This document shows positions 1-7,800 of a stretch of DNA of 64,000 nucleotides, in pieces; position 1 is the stretch's first letter; every line of letters starts with the position of its first letter. The notes under the pieces were generated by a model. The model saw only the letters and a list, made by a program, of their open reading frames with translations, made no database searches and had not been told where the DNA came from. The position numbers and the translations under genes are program-made. The stretch covers positions 8,510 through 72,509 of the forward strand of contig JBBIKU010000001.1 of assembly GCA_037445245.1 (NCBI GenBank). Direction: 5' to 3'. Origin of the DNA: JBBIKU01 sp037445245. Lineage in GTDB: Bacteria; Chloroflexota; Anaerolineae; Anaerolineales; Anaerolineaceae.

Positions 1-1
1 T

Positions 2-325
2 CAGGTTTGCACCGCTGCAATCACCAAGGGACTGACGGTTTTTGGAAAAATTGCCCAAGAGGTGGATGCCTGGTTAAACAACCATGGCTATCGAACGATA
101 GCAGAAACTCGCGGCATGGCGTTGCAACGCGCCGCGCCCGTGATGGATTTACCACCGGTAGTGAATACCGAAGCCTGCACCGGCTGTGGCTTGTGCGTTA
201 CCAGTTGCGTTTACCACGCCCTGAACTTGCACAATAAAAAGATTCAGCTCACCCCGGATCTTTGCGCTGCCTGCGGCTTGTGCCTCAGCCGCTGTCCAAC
301 CAATGCGCTGCGGATGCCAGGTTGA
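2..325 (+). CDS. PreA-like dihydroorotate/dihydropyrimidine dehydrogenase, C-terminal part with 2[4Fe-4S] ferredoxin domain (5' truncated)
   Basis: The reading frame is open from base 2 with no start, so only the last ~107 residues are present. The first visible residues (VCTAAITKG) match the end of the flavin-binding barrel of PreA and class 1B dihydroorotate dehydrogenases. Two ferredoxin motifs follow: CTGCGLCVTSC and CAACGLCLSRCP, each CxxCxxCxxxC. In this family the C-terminal clusters carry electrons to or from the FMN barrel that reduces uracil/thymine or oxidises dihydroorotate. A GTG inside the frame at 62 is not the real start because the homologous region begins upstream of it. The partner (PreT-like NADH subunit) and the catalytic residues lie outside the window, so the substrate cannot be fixed; a generic Fe-S oxidoreductase of the same fold is the alternative. 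Confidence 0.72.
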   Translation, partial: QVCTAAITKGLTVFGKIAQEVDAWLNNHGYRTIAETRGMALQRAAPVMDLPPVVNTEACTGCGLCVTSCVYHALNLHNKKIQLTPDLCAACGLCLSRCPTNALRMPG

Positions 326-507
326 GTTTTCATCCTAGGGTTTCTGAGAACAATCTGGTTCAGCCCTCTGTATTGCATCCTAAAAAGGTTTTTGGATGCT
401 GTAAACCAGGTCTTGCCTGAACGTGAACCTTGGTGGATAATAAAGCAAAATAGCCCGATCGGATACCAAAGACCTCAATACAATTTAAGTTATGGAGCAT
501 GCTTGTG

Positions 508-529
508 AAACTGCTTGTGGCAGTTTTTT
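508..529 (+). terminator. Short hairpin with T-tract between the PreA-like gene and the CBS genes
   Basis: AAACTGC (508-514) and GCAGTTT (520-526) form a perfect 7-bp stem around a 5-base loop and run into a stretch of T. The shape is that of an intrinsic terminator. It sits about 180 bases past the upstream stop and only about 40 bases before the next start, so it could also be an attenuator for the CBS genes. Confidence 0.45.
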
Positions 530-570
530 GCCTTTCCAGTTTTGAATCTACTCAGAAAGAGGATTAATGT

Positions 571-1014
571 ATGGCAACGGTTAAAAGCATTCTGGATATC
601 AAAGGCGGGGTGGTGCACCGGGTCGCTCCGGGTAACACGATCCAAGCGGCATTGCAATTGATGGCGCAACACAACCTCGGTGCACTGCTGGTAATGGTGG
701 GTGAAAGAATCGAAGGCATTGTTTCAGAGCGAGATTACGTTCTGAAGGTGGCAGATAGCGGTGATCTGTGCCTAGATCTCCCCGTTAAAGAAATCATGTC
801 ATACCCGGTCTATTTTGTCAGCCCTGAGGAAAGCCTGGATGCGTGCATGGCCCTGATGAGCGACCGACAGATCCGCCATTTGCCGGTGCTGGAAAACAAC
901 CAGTTGGTCGGGATGATCAGTATCCGCGATCTGGTTAAGTCGATCATCTCTGAGAAAGAAACCACCATCAAAGGGCTAGAAAACTATATCCTCGGTCGTC
1001 AGATTGCTCACTGA
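571..1014 (+). CDS. CBS-domain pair protein (first of two adjacent paralogs)
   Basis: A 147-residue protein made almost entirely of two CBS domains (about residues 8-65 and 75-130), with the typical GALLVM, GIVSERDYVLK and RHLPVLENNQLVGMISIRD segments. Stand-alone CBS pairs bind adenine nucleotides and act as cytoplasmic energy or redox sensors, usually by regulating a partner that the sequence does not reveal. AGAGGA about 8 bases before the ATG is a good ribosome binding site. It lies 26 bases from a second, clearly related CBS gene, and a third relative is encoded at 44844-45284. Function beyond ligand sensing is unknown. Confidence 0.85.
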   Translation: MATVKSILDIKGGVVHRVAPGNTIQAALQLMAQHNLGALLVMVGERIEGIVSERDYVLKVADSGDLCLDLPVKEIMSYPVYFVSPEESLDACMALMSDRQIRHLPVLENNQLVGMISIRDLVKSIISEKETTIKGLENYILGRQIAH

Positions 1015-1040
1015 GTACAGCAGCGTAATAGGAATTCACC

Positions 1041-1478
1041 ATGTCCAATGTTAGAAAAATTCTTGAATCCAAACCCGGCACAGTTTGGTCTGTAGCTCCC
1101 GATACGCCCCTGGTCGACGCCTTGCGATTAATGGCAGAGAAAAAGGTTGGCGCACTGCTGGTGCGAGAAAACGATCAGATCGTGGGCATCTTCACCGAAC
1201 GGGACTTTGCCCGCCACATTATCCGGGTCGAGTCACCCTCGGAGCAAACGCCTGTGCGCCAGTTGATGATCGAGCGTGTTTATGTCATCAGCCCGGAAGA
1301 GCCGTTGGAGCAGTGCATTGCGCTGATGGTCGAAAAACAAATCCGGCATTTGCCAGTGTTGGAGAATGACAAGGTGATCGGGATGATCTCGATCCGCGAC
1401 GTGATCAAACAGGCAATCGAAGAGAAAGACAATGTCATTCACAATCTAGAAGATCACATCTGGCGAAATCCCACCTAA
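1041..1478 (+). CDS. CBS-domain pair protein (second of two adjacent paralogs)
   Basis: A 145-residue protein with two CBS domains in the same arrangement as the preceding gene; GALLVR, GIFTERDFARHII and RHLPVLENDKVIGMISIRDVIKQ are visible. AGGA stands 8 bases upstream of the ATG. The two genes are 26 bases apart on the same strand and are probably co-transcribed, which fits a local duplication and possibly a heteromeric sensor. The C-terminal tail (EEKDNVIHNLEDHIW) resembles the tails of its relatives at 571 and 44844, so all three belong to one CBS subfamily. No catalytic domain is attached. Confidence 0.85.
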   Translation: MSNVRKILESKPGTVWSVAPDTPLVDALRLMAEKKVGALLVRENDQIVGIFTERDFARHIIRVESPSEQTPVRQLMIERVYVISPEEPLEQCIALMVEKQIRHLPVLENDKVIGMISIRDVIKQAIEEKDNVIHNLEDHIWRNPT

Positions 1479-1540
1479 TATTTCTGCGGTTGTTTGTGCG
1501 GGCTTTTGGGTTCTGGCGGCTTGTATTTTAGCGCTTTTTT

Positions 1541-1586
1541 ACTTCTGATTATTTATACTAATCGGAAGTAATGTATAATACGAGCT
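1541..1586 (+). promoter_or_regulatory. Inverted repeat overlapping the promoter of the recombinase gene; probable leaderless start
   Basis: ACTTCTGATTA (1541-1551) and TAATCGGAAGT (1559-1569) form an 11-base inverted repeat with one mismatch and 7-base spacing. A perfect TATAAT (1574-1579) follows, and the ATG of the recombinase begins 7 bases after it, so transcription should start at or very near the A of ATG. The repeat covers the expected -35 region, as an autorepressor or recombinase-binding site would. Confidence 0.6.
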
Positions 1587-2642
1587 ATGCATGACCCAGA
1601 AGAGCACCGCCTCCAGTCAACAGTGGAAAAATCTTGGCAGATGCTGCTGCCCGGAGAGCTGGCACAAGCCGGCGCCGCCGCCAACCGCGCCGCTGCCCGC
1701 CATCGCTTTGCCGATTACCACCAGCGCCGCGCCGAACACACTCTGCGTCGCCAGCAAGCAGACTTGGCGCTGTTCGCCGATTTTTTGAGCGAACTGGGCG
1801 TGGAGTGCGGCAACCTGCAGGAAGACCCTCCCGCCTGGCAAGGCATCACCTGGGGGCTGGTTGAAGCCTTTGTGCGCTGGCAACTGCAACAAGGTTACGC
1901 TGTATCTTCGGTCAACATCCGGCTTTCGACGCTGAAAACCTATGCCCGGCTGGCTATGCAAGCGGGCGCGCTCAGCCCACAGGAGTATGCCCTGATTCGG
2001 GCAGTGCGCAGCTATAGCCGTCGCGAACAGCAACGCCTCGACCAGCGCCGCCCGCGACAACGGCTGGGAAACAAGAAAGCACTGCCGGTCGCGCTCACGC
2101 CCGAGCAGGCTGCTGCCCTCAAGACACAGCCTGACACCCCTCAGGGACGTCGCGATCGTCTGATGCTGTGCCTCCTGCTGGATCATGGTCTACGGGTAGG
2201 TGAATTAGCGGCACTGACGGTTGAGGAGATCGACTTGCAGGAGGGTTTGTTGCGTTTCTATCGTCCTAAGGTTGCCAAGGAACAGATCCACCGCCTCAGC
2301 CATGACACGCTGGCGGCAGCGCGCTCTTATGCCACCGCTGGTGACATGCCAGGGAGTGGTTTTCTGTTGCGACGTAGCCTGCGTAGCCAGCGCCTGGGTG
2401 CAGCCGGCATGAGTGACCGCGCCATCACGCTGCGCGTCAATCGGCTGGGAGAACGGGTTGGGGTATCCGGGCTGAGCGCTCACGATTGCCGTCACTACTG
2501 GGCAACCTCCGCCGCCCGACACGGTACTGACCCGTTCAGTTTGCAAGAAGCCGGTGGCTGGTCATCTTTAGCGATGCCACGCCGCTATGTGGAACACAAC
2601 CAGATTGCCAACCAGGGCATTCGACTGGAAGAAAACCGTTAA
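1587..2642 (+). CDS. Tyrosine recombinase/integrase
   Basis: A 351-residue phage-integrase-family (XerC/D-like) site-specific recombinase. The N-terminal SAM-like core-binding domain is at about residues 40-130. The catalytic domain follows, with the first Arg in HGLRVGELAAL (~205), the HxxR box in HDCRH (~305), a GGWSS box (~328) and the nucleophile Tyr in RRYVEHN (~338). All catalytic positions appear intact. There is no upstream Shine-Dalgarno; the gene is probably leaderless, with TATAAT ending 7 bases before the ATG. It points toward, and ends 50 bases from, the convergent DUF917 gene. No tRNA, att repeat or phage gene is visible nearby, so its target may be a chromosomal or integron-like site that cannot be seen here. 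Confidence 0.88.
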   Translation: MHDPEEHRLQSTVEKSWQMLLPGELAQAGAAANRAAARHRFADYHQRRAEHTLRRQQADLALFADFLSELGVECGNLQEDPPAWQGITWGLVEAFVRWQLQQGYAVSSVNIRLSTLKTYARLAMQAGALSPQEYALIRAVRSYSRREQQRLDQRRPRQRLGNKKALPVALTPEQAAALKTQPDTPQGRRDRLMLCLLLDHGLRVGELAALTVEEIDLQEGLLRFYRPKVAKEQIHRLSHDTLAAARSYATAGDMPGSGFLLRRSLRSQRLGAAGMSDRAITLRVNRLGERVGVSGLSAHDCRHYWATSAARHGTDPFSLQEAGGWSSLAMPRRYVEHNQIANQGIRLEENR

Positions 2643-2691
2643 TTGTTCAACCAGAAGGCTGCCAAACCTTTTATACCCTGCTGTTTTGGGG

Positions 2692-3807
2692 TTATGCCCG
2701 TGGGTGACGTTCCTCAACGGGCTCGTAGGAAATATCGAATCCAAAGTGGCGAGGACCAAAGATCTCCAAGCCGCGTTGGCTACGCCATTCCGCCGGCGCC
2801 GGCAAGCCGAGCACCGAAACCAACATCTCCTCACTAAAATAGGGGTTGAGATTGGGTTCGTTGCTGTGTTCGTCGAAAACGCAGATCAGGTCAGGCACAC
2901 TCACATCTACCTGTCCGTCACGCCAGGCAATGATGTGTTCATTTTTGAACCAAAGGTGATACTGCTGACCGGCGTATTCACCCTCGCCGTCGATATAAAC
3001 GTCGCCGACGGTGAAGCCCTCCACGGTGTCGTAATCAAACCGGTTCACCTTACCGCGAAAAAGAAAGAATCCGTTGGCAGTGTTGGCGATGTGTCGTGAT
3101 GCCGAAATTCCCTTTTCGCGCGCTTCACGAAACAACCGCCCGATCTTCCAGGCATAGGAGATAGCGCCAAGGATCACTGCTCCGCGTAATACCTTCGCCT
3201 GAGCGGGATGGTCTGCCACACCGATGGAGTTTTTGCTCGCCACCGCCATGGCACGCACCAGCGTCTCAGCTCGTAGATCGTTCACCACCTTGGGCAGGAT
3301 AATCACGTCACCGAATTGATTGGCGCACGCCAAGGGGTGGATGGGCAAGCCGTAGAGATAATAAGTAGAATGCTGCAACTCGGGTACTGAGCGCCCGGCG
3401 GGGTCGGCATCGATCATCGGTTTATCGAGCATGGCGGCAACGTAGAAAGCTTCGGCAGTATTGCCGCCGCCCAGTTCAGTGGAGAGAACACCATAGAAGG
3501 ACTTGCCCAAATACTCTTCCATCGCCTTGAACGCCAGATAAGGCAGTGGTTCTTCCAGCCGGGGTAGATCGGCGTACTGCGCTTCGAGTTCGGCTGTGAT
3601 GGGTGAAATGCTACCGCACATGTAGGGTGTGGCGATCCAGGCGTCGTCCGATACGTCTTTGAAGTCCGCCAACCGGAAGCGCTTGCCGAGCGCCAGCGCT
3701 TTATTTATCAGTTCCAGCCCCTTTTTAAGCGAGCCACCGCCCCCGGTGCCAAGGATGGTGCATCCGTATAAAATGTCTTCTAGGTCATGTTGGCTTAGCT
3801 CGATCAT
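2692..3807 (-). CDS. DUF917 / S-methyl-thiohydantoin desulfurase-family protein, paralog 1
   Basis: A 371-residue cytoplasmic protein of the DUF917 family; the Pfam name comes from an S-methyl-thiohydantoin desulfurase. Visible features are the glycine-rich GTGGGGSLKKG near the N-terminus, ELGGGNTAEAF (~115), DADPAGRSVPELQ (~140) and the C-terminal FGPRHFGFDISYEP. The ATG at 3807 is preferred over an in-frame GTG at 3822 because GGAG stands 8 bases before it. It is the last gene of an eleven-gene minus-strand run that contains a second DUF917 paralog (10599-11738), a tandem hydantoin racemase and a peptide-type importer. That context points to hydrolysis or desulfurisation of a hydantoin-like ring. 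The substrate is not known. Confidence 0.82.
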   Translation of the reverse strand: MIELSQHDLEDILYGCTILGTGGGGSLKKGLELINKALALGKRFRLADFKDVSDDAWIATPYMCGSISPITAELEAQYADLPRLEEPLPYLAFKAMEEYLGKSFYGVLSTELGGGNTAEAFYVAAMLDKPMIDADPAGRSVPELQHSTYYLYGLPIHPLACANQFGDVIILPKVVNDLRAETLVRAMAVASKNSIGVADHPAQAKVLRGAVILGAISYAWKIGRLFREAREKGISASRHIANTANGFFLFRGKVNRFDYDTVEGFTVGDVYIDGEGEYAGQQYHLWFKNEHIIAWRDGQVDVSVPDLICVFDEHSNEPNLNPYFSEEMLVSVLGLPAPAEWRSQRGLEIFGPRHFGFDISYEPVEERHPRA

Positions 3808-3854
3808 GTTGGTTGTCTCCACGTCAAAATAGAAATGCGCATCGTTGTGCCTGC

Positions 3855-4904
3855 TCAGGCACGCAGTAGCTTATCAGCCAACGGTTTCAGATCGGGGTGC
3901 ACCACCACCCCTTTTTCCAGCAACTGGCTGCCGTCCAACCAGACGGAAGAGTTGAGACAGATGCCGTCACAGTGCGATTTGGCAGGAATACCGTTGGGAG
4001 GGGCATCCACCCAGCTCAAGTAACCCAGCCCCCATTCGGTACAGCCCCATACCCGTTCGTCTTCGAGCACGTTACCTGAAAGGCGCGCTCCGGGATTAAA
4101 GCCATAACAGCCGTGGGCAACCCGAAACATGTTAGGGTCGTCGAAGGCTTCAAGCCAGGCACTCAGTTCATCCGCCTGTCTGTCGCCGTCGATGCGCTGG
4201 ACAACCCCGCCCTTGACCTCCAGCCGAACCGGTTCATTGAGAAAGCCACACGGTGGCGAGATCGTGCCGTCAAAGACCAGCGTCCCTTCAATTGAATCGA
4301 ACCTGGGAATGAAGCTGATCTGTCCGGATAAAAAGTGCATCCCCGGCGTAGCGCATAAACCGTCGTCGCAAGACACCACCCGCTCATTCGGCAACAACTC
4401 ACAATGCAGGTCGTTTCCGGCAGGGGTGGTGATGTGCATATGCCGCGATTTTTGAGTCAGATCGGTGACGCGATGCATGAAATCGGAGAGCAGGTCGAAC
4501 GGAACACGCCCGATCAAACGCACCATCATATCCACCGTCATGCCCACTAGGCACATGTAACGCAAACGGCTGCTACCCGCCATGGCGCGTTCGTAGGGGG
4601 TGGAATATAGCAACCATTGCTCGTTAAATTCAACCCAGGCGTCAGCATGGCTCAAGGCGGCAGCCAGTGCGTCCACTGGCAACATGGGATCTGCCGCCTT
4701 GCCCACCCCTAGCGGTGCCGCCAGCATGATTACCATCGGCTTGGCGTCCAAGGAATGCACCGCGGCAGCTGCCGCTTGTACCACCCGGCTATCGGACTGG
4801 GTATCGGCGGTGATGACAACGGTTTCGCCACTTTTCAATTGCAACAGATCCCGCATCAGGATATGAGCGGCTTTGGGCAGTTCGTATTCATAAAGAGTGG
4901 TCAT
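3855..4904 (-). CDS. M29 aminopeptidase / NicX-like metalloenzyme
   Basis: A 349-residue protein of the superfamily that joins M29 thermophilic aminopeptidases and 2,5-dihydroxypyridine 5,6-dioxygenase (NicX). The N-terminal half (GETVVITADTQSD, ADAWVEFNEQW) is Rossmann-like. The C-terminal half carries likely metal-binding segments: VAHGCYGFNPGA (~265), EDERVWGCTEWGLGY (~285) and KSHCDGICLNSS (~313). The usual M29 E-H-Y-H-D ligands cannot be assigned safely by eye. It sits 48 bases upstream of the DUF917 gene and 10 bases downstream of the OppF-like ATPase, so it belongs to the same operon. A ring-opening or amide-cleaving role on the imported compound is inference; peptidase activity is the alternative. 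Confidence 0.68.
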   Translation of the reverse strand: MTTLYEYELPKAAHILMRDLLQLKSGETVVITADTQSDSRVVQAAAAAVHSLDAKPMVIMLAAPLGVGKAADPMLPVDALAAALSHADAWVEFNEQWLLYSTPYERAMAGSSRLRYMCLVGMTVDMMVRLIGRVPFDLLSDFMHRVTDLTQKSRHMHITTPAGNDLHCELLPNERVVSCDDGLCATPGMHFLSGQISFIPRFDSIEGTLVFDGTISPPCGFLNEPVRLEVKGGVVQRIDGDRQADELSAWLEAFDDPNMFRVAHGCYGFNPGARLSGNVLEDERVWGCTEWGLGYLSWVDAPPNGIPAKSHCDGICLNSSVWLDGSQLLEKGVVVHPDLKPLADKLLRA

Positions 4905-4914
4905 GAGATTGATC

Positions 4915-5919
4915 CTATTTGAGTTGAAATGATAGGTGACTTGAGCTTCCGATCAGCAAATGACAGGCGGCAAAGTGTTGCTCGCCCACTTTCAGCGTTT
5001 GCGGCTCCATCGCGCGGCAGATATCCATCACTTTTGGACAGCGGGTGTGGAAGCGGCAGCCGGCGGGTGGATTGATGGCGCTGGGAACGCTACCTTCCAA
5101 GGTTTCCAGGTCAGCGGTCGTGTCGATCTCGATGTTGGGAATGGCGTTGAACAATACCTGAGTATAGGGATGCTGGGGGTGGTTAAAGACCGCTTCCGCT
5201 GGTCCCTGCTCGACGATTTTACCCAGGTACATCACTACGATCCGGTCGGACATGTAGTGCACCACGCTCAGATCGTGTGAAATCAAGATATAAGTTAGAT
5301 TGAATTTGCGTTTGAGCTGCAAAAGTAGATCGAGGATCTGTGCCTGCGAAAGGATGTCGATCGAAGAGGTGGGTTCATCGAGTACCACCAGACGGGGTTC
5401 GAGCGCCAGAGCGCGGGCAATGGCGATCCGCTGGCGCTGACCACCGGAGAACTCGTGCGGATACTTGTAAACACTGTCGCGCGGCAACCCGACCATCTCC
5501 AGCAAGTCACCCACCCGCTGCACCAGTTGCTCGTCTTTGAGCTTGGTGTGGACAATGAGCGGCTCGCCGACCACATCGCGCACCAACATGCGCGGGTTGA
5601 GCGACCAGAAGGGGTCCTGAAAAACGATCTGAATATTTTTGCGAATCTTACGCAGGTTTCTTTGCGAGGTGCGAGTGATGTCATCGCCGTTGAAAAAAAT
5701 GCGACCCTCGGTGGGATCTTCCAAACGCAACAGCACGTTAACCAGGGTGGTCTTGCCGCAGCCCGACTCGCCCACCACTCCAACGGTTTCGCCGCGTCGG
5801 ATCATCAGATCAACGCCATCAACGGCTTTGACCCAGTTTTTTTTGTGCAGAAGCGAATCACTGCGCACCGGAAAATATTTTTTTAGGTTTTCGAGTACTA
5901 CCAGCGCATCCTGGCTCAC
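4915..5919 (-). CDS. Oligopeptide/dipeptide-type ABC transporter ATP-binding protein, OppF/DppF-like
   Basis: A 334-residue ABC ATPase. Walker A is GESGCGKTT (residues 50-58), the signature is SGGQRQR (~160), Walker B with the catalytic Glu is VVLDEPTSSID (~182), and the H-loop is LISHDLSVV. The C-terminal oligo_HPY extension with GCRFHTRCP (~290) is diagnostic of the peptide/nickel/opine importer class and in relatives can hold an Fe-S cluster. Its GTG start overlaps the TGA of the upstream OppD-like gene by four bases (GTGA), so the two are translationally coupled. It energises import through the two permeases encoded upstream. Substrate is not readable from the ATPase. Confidence 0.93.
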   Translation of the reverse strand: MSQDALVVLENLKKYFPVRSDSLLHKKNWVKAVDGVDLMIRRGETVGVVGESGCGKTTLVNVLLRLEDPTEGRIFFNGDDITRTSQRNLRKIRKNIQIVFQDPFWSLNPRMLVRDVVGEPLIVHTKLKDEQLVQRVGDLLEMVGLPRDSVYKYPHEFSGGQRQRIAIARALALEPRLVVLDEPTSSIDILSQAQILDLLLQLKRKFNLTYILISHDLSVVHYMSDRIVVMYLGKIVEQGPAEAVFNHPQHPYTQVLFNAIPNIEIDTTADLETLEGSVPSAINPPAGCRFHTRCPKVMDICRAMEPQTLKVGEQHFAACHLLIGSSSHLSFQLK

Positions 5920-6887
5920 AGCATCACCCCTTCCTTTGCCCGGATGCAGGCAACCTGCTGTCTCCCACCAAAATTGCGCAGCGGGGGGATGCCATCGCGG
6001 CAGTTATCAATCGCCAGTGGGCAGCGGGCGTAATAGGGACAACCAGCATCCACATCCGGACGAAAATCGGTTTTGGCAAAGCGCAGCGATTCTGACTTGC
6101 TCCGGGGGATCGCCGAAAGCAGGGTGACGGTATAAGGATGCGCTGGCTGTCGGATCACCTGAGCACTGGCGCCCATTTCGACCACTCTGCCGCGGTAGAG
6201 AATGCCGACAAAATCACAAATCACGTTCACCAACCCCATGTTGTTAGCGATGAACAGAACCGAGATGCTCAGTTCGTCCTGCAGTTCATCGATCAGTTTC
6301 ATGATCCCCGCCTGGATGGTCACGTCCAGATTGCGGGTAGGTTCGTCGGCGATCAAAAACTCAGCACCACAGGAGAGAGCGATAGCGATGATCACTCGCT
6401 GCCGCTGACCGCCACTCAACTCGTGCGGATACTTGCGCAACATATCGGAGGCATCAGGCAGCTTGACCAGATCCAGCATTTCCAGCGCGCGTTTACGAGT
6501 CTGGCTGCCTTTGATGTTTTGGTGCCGCTCGATTACCCGCCCCAACTGTTCTCCGACGCTGAAAACCGGATTGAGCGTCGACATGGGGTCTTGGAAAATC
6601 ATCGAGATACGTTTGCCACGAATATGATCCTGCAACTGCTTCTGACTCTTCTGCAGCAAATCTTCACCATCGAACCAGATGTGCCCATGATGAATAATGG
6701 CGGAATGTGGCGGAAGCAATCCCAAAATAGTCAGTGCAAGGACAGTCTTTCCGGCGCCACTTTCACCCACCAGTCCAAACGTCTCACCGCGGTCAATGAC
6801 TATGTGTTCAATATTGAGCACCGGCTTGACGCCCTCAAAGGTGTTGAAACTGACCGCCAGGTTCTTGATCTCAAAATATTTCTCCAC
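5916..6887 (-). CDS. Oligopeptide/dipeptide-type ABC transporter ATP-binding protein, OppD/DppD-like
   Basis: A 323-residue ABC ATPase with Walker A GESGAGKT, signature LSGGQRQR, Walker B FLIADEPTRNLD, and a C-terminal oligo_HPY domain (GCPYYARCP). The GTG at 6887 was chosen because AAGGAA stands about 8 bases before it and the family N-terminus (EIKNLAVSF) begins there; the frame stays open much further upstream but overlaps the permease gene. TRNLD replaces the common TTALD at the D-loop, a mild deviation. The H-loop region reads FIANNMGLV, where most relatives have ITHDLGVV, so the switch His is missing. This half of the heterodimer may be catalytically impaired, with OppF doing the work. 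Confidence 0.92.
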   Translation of the reverse strand: MEKYFEIKNLAVSFNTFEGVKPVLNIEHIVIDRGETFGLVGESGAGKTVLALTILGLLPPHSAIIHHGHIWFDGEDLLQKSQKQLQDHIRGKRISMIFQDPMSTLNPVFSVGEQLGRVIERHQNIKGSQTRKRALEMLDLVKLPDASDMLRKYPHELSGGQRQRVIIAIALSCGAEFLIADEPTRNLDVTIQAGIMKLIDELQDELSISVLFIANNMGLVNVICDFVGILYRGRVVEMGASAQVIRQPAHPYTVTLLSAIPRSKSESLRFAKTDFRPDVDAGCPYYARCPLAIDNCRDGIPPLRNFGGRQQVACIRAKEGVML

Positions 6888-6898
6888 GGGTGGTTTCC

Positions 6899-7792
6899 TT
6901 ATACCTTGCGCGTGCGGGGATCGAGCACCTCGCGGATACCATCCCCCATCAGATTGAAGACCAACACAGTCAGAAAAATGGCAAGACCAGGGAAAGTGCT
7001 GTACCACCAGGCGTTCAAGAAATAGGTGCGGCTGGTTGAGATCAACAGACCCCACTCCGGAGTTGGCGGCTGGGCACCCAACCCCAAAAAGCTCAGGGCT
7101 GCAATGGTGAGGATCACACCACCCAGGTCCATCGAAGCCTGCACGATCACCGGCGCCATGCAGTTGGGCAAAATGTGCTGAAAGATGATGCGCGTGGAGG
7201 AAGTGCCGATCGCCCGGGCTGCTCGCACGAATTGCCGCTCGCGGATCGAAACCGCCTGCCCTCGGATCAGACGGGTATACCAGGGCCACCACGAGATGGC
7301 AATCGCCAGCATGGCATTTTCAAGCGTAGGTCCTAGAAAGGCAGCGATCGCAATTGCCAGCAGCAATGGTGGAAAAGAGAGGAAGATATCGGTGATGCGC
7401 ATAATGACCTCGTCCAGAAAGCCGCTCACTGCGCCAGCAACCGCACCCAGTGGCACGCCGATTAACAACGCCAGGGCAACTGCAATCAACGCAGTTTGCA
7501 ACGAAATGCGGGTGCCATAAAGCACTCGGCTGAAGAGGTCACGCCCCAGTTCATCCGTGCCAAACCAGTAGCGGGCAGATGGCGGTTGAAGCCGATCGAC
7601 CGGATTGGTCTCGCGCATGATTAAATGAGGATAAGGAGCGATAAAGGGTGCAAAAATAGCGATCAGAAATAACACAACAATAATGATCAACGAAACGCGT
7701 TGCAGACGGTTCTTGTTGAGCAGGTGAAATGAGAACCGCAATTCCTTCAGGGCGGGGCGTGATTTGTTGAAGTATGATCGCAAAACGCTCAT
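6899..7792 (-). CDS. Peptide-type ABC transporter permease, OppC/DppC-like
   Basis: A 297-residue inner-membrane permease with an N-terminal cytoplasmic tail, one transmembrane segment (~33-53) and a five-helix BPD_transp_1 domain. YWFGTDELGRDLFSRVLYGTR is the classic OppC periplasmic motif, and ARAIGTSSTRIIFQHILPN is the EAA loop that docks with the ATPase. GGAG lies 4 bases before the ATG. It is 8 bases downstream of the OppB-like permease and 11 bases before the OppD start, an ordinary opp/dpp order (B-C-D-F) within the operon. Confidence 0.93.
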   Translation of the reverse strand: MSVLRSYFNKSRPALKELRFSFHLLNKNRLQRVSLIIIVVLFLIAIFAPFIAPYPHLIMRETNPVDRLQPPSARYWFGTDELGRDLFSRVLYGTRISLQTALIAVALALLIGVPLGAVAGAVSGFLDEVIMRITDIFLSFPPLLLAIAIAAFLGPTLENAMLAIAISWWPWYTRLIRGQAVSIRERQFVRAARAIGTSSTRIIFQHILPNCMAPVIVQASMDLGGVILTIAALSFLGLGAQPPTPEWGLLISTSRTYFLNAWWYSTFPGLAIFLTVLVFNLMGDGIREVLDPRTRKV

Positions 7793-7800
7793 TCCACTCC

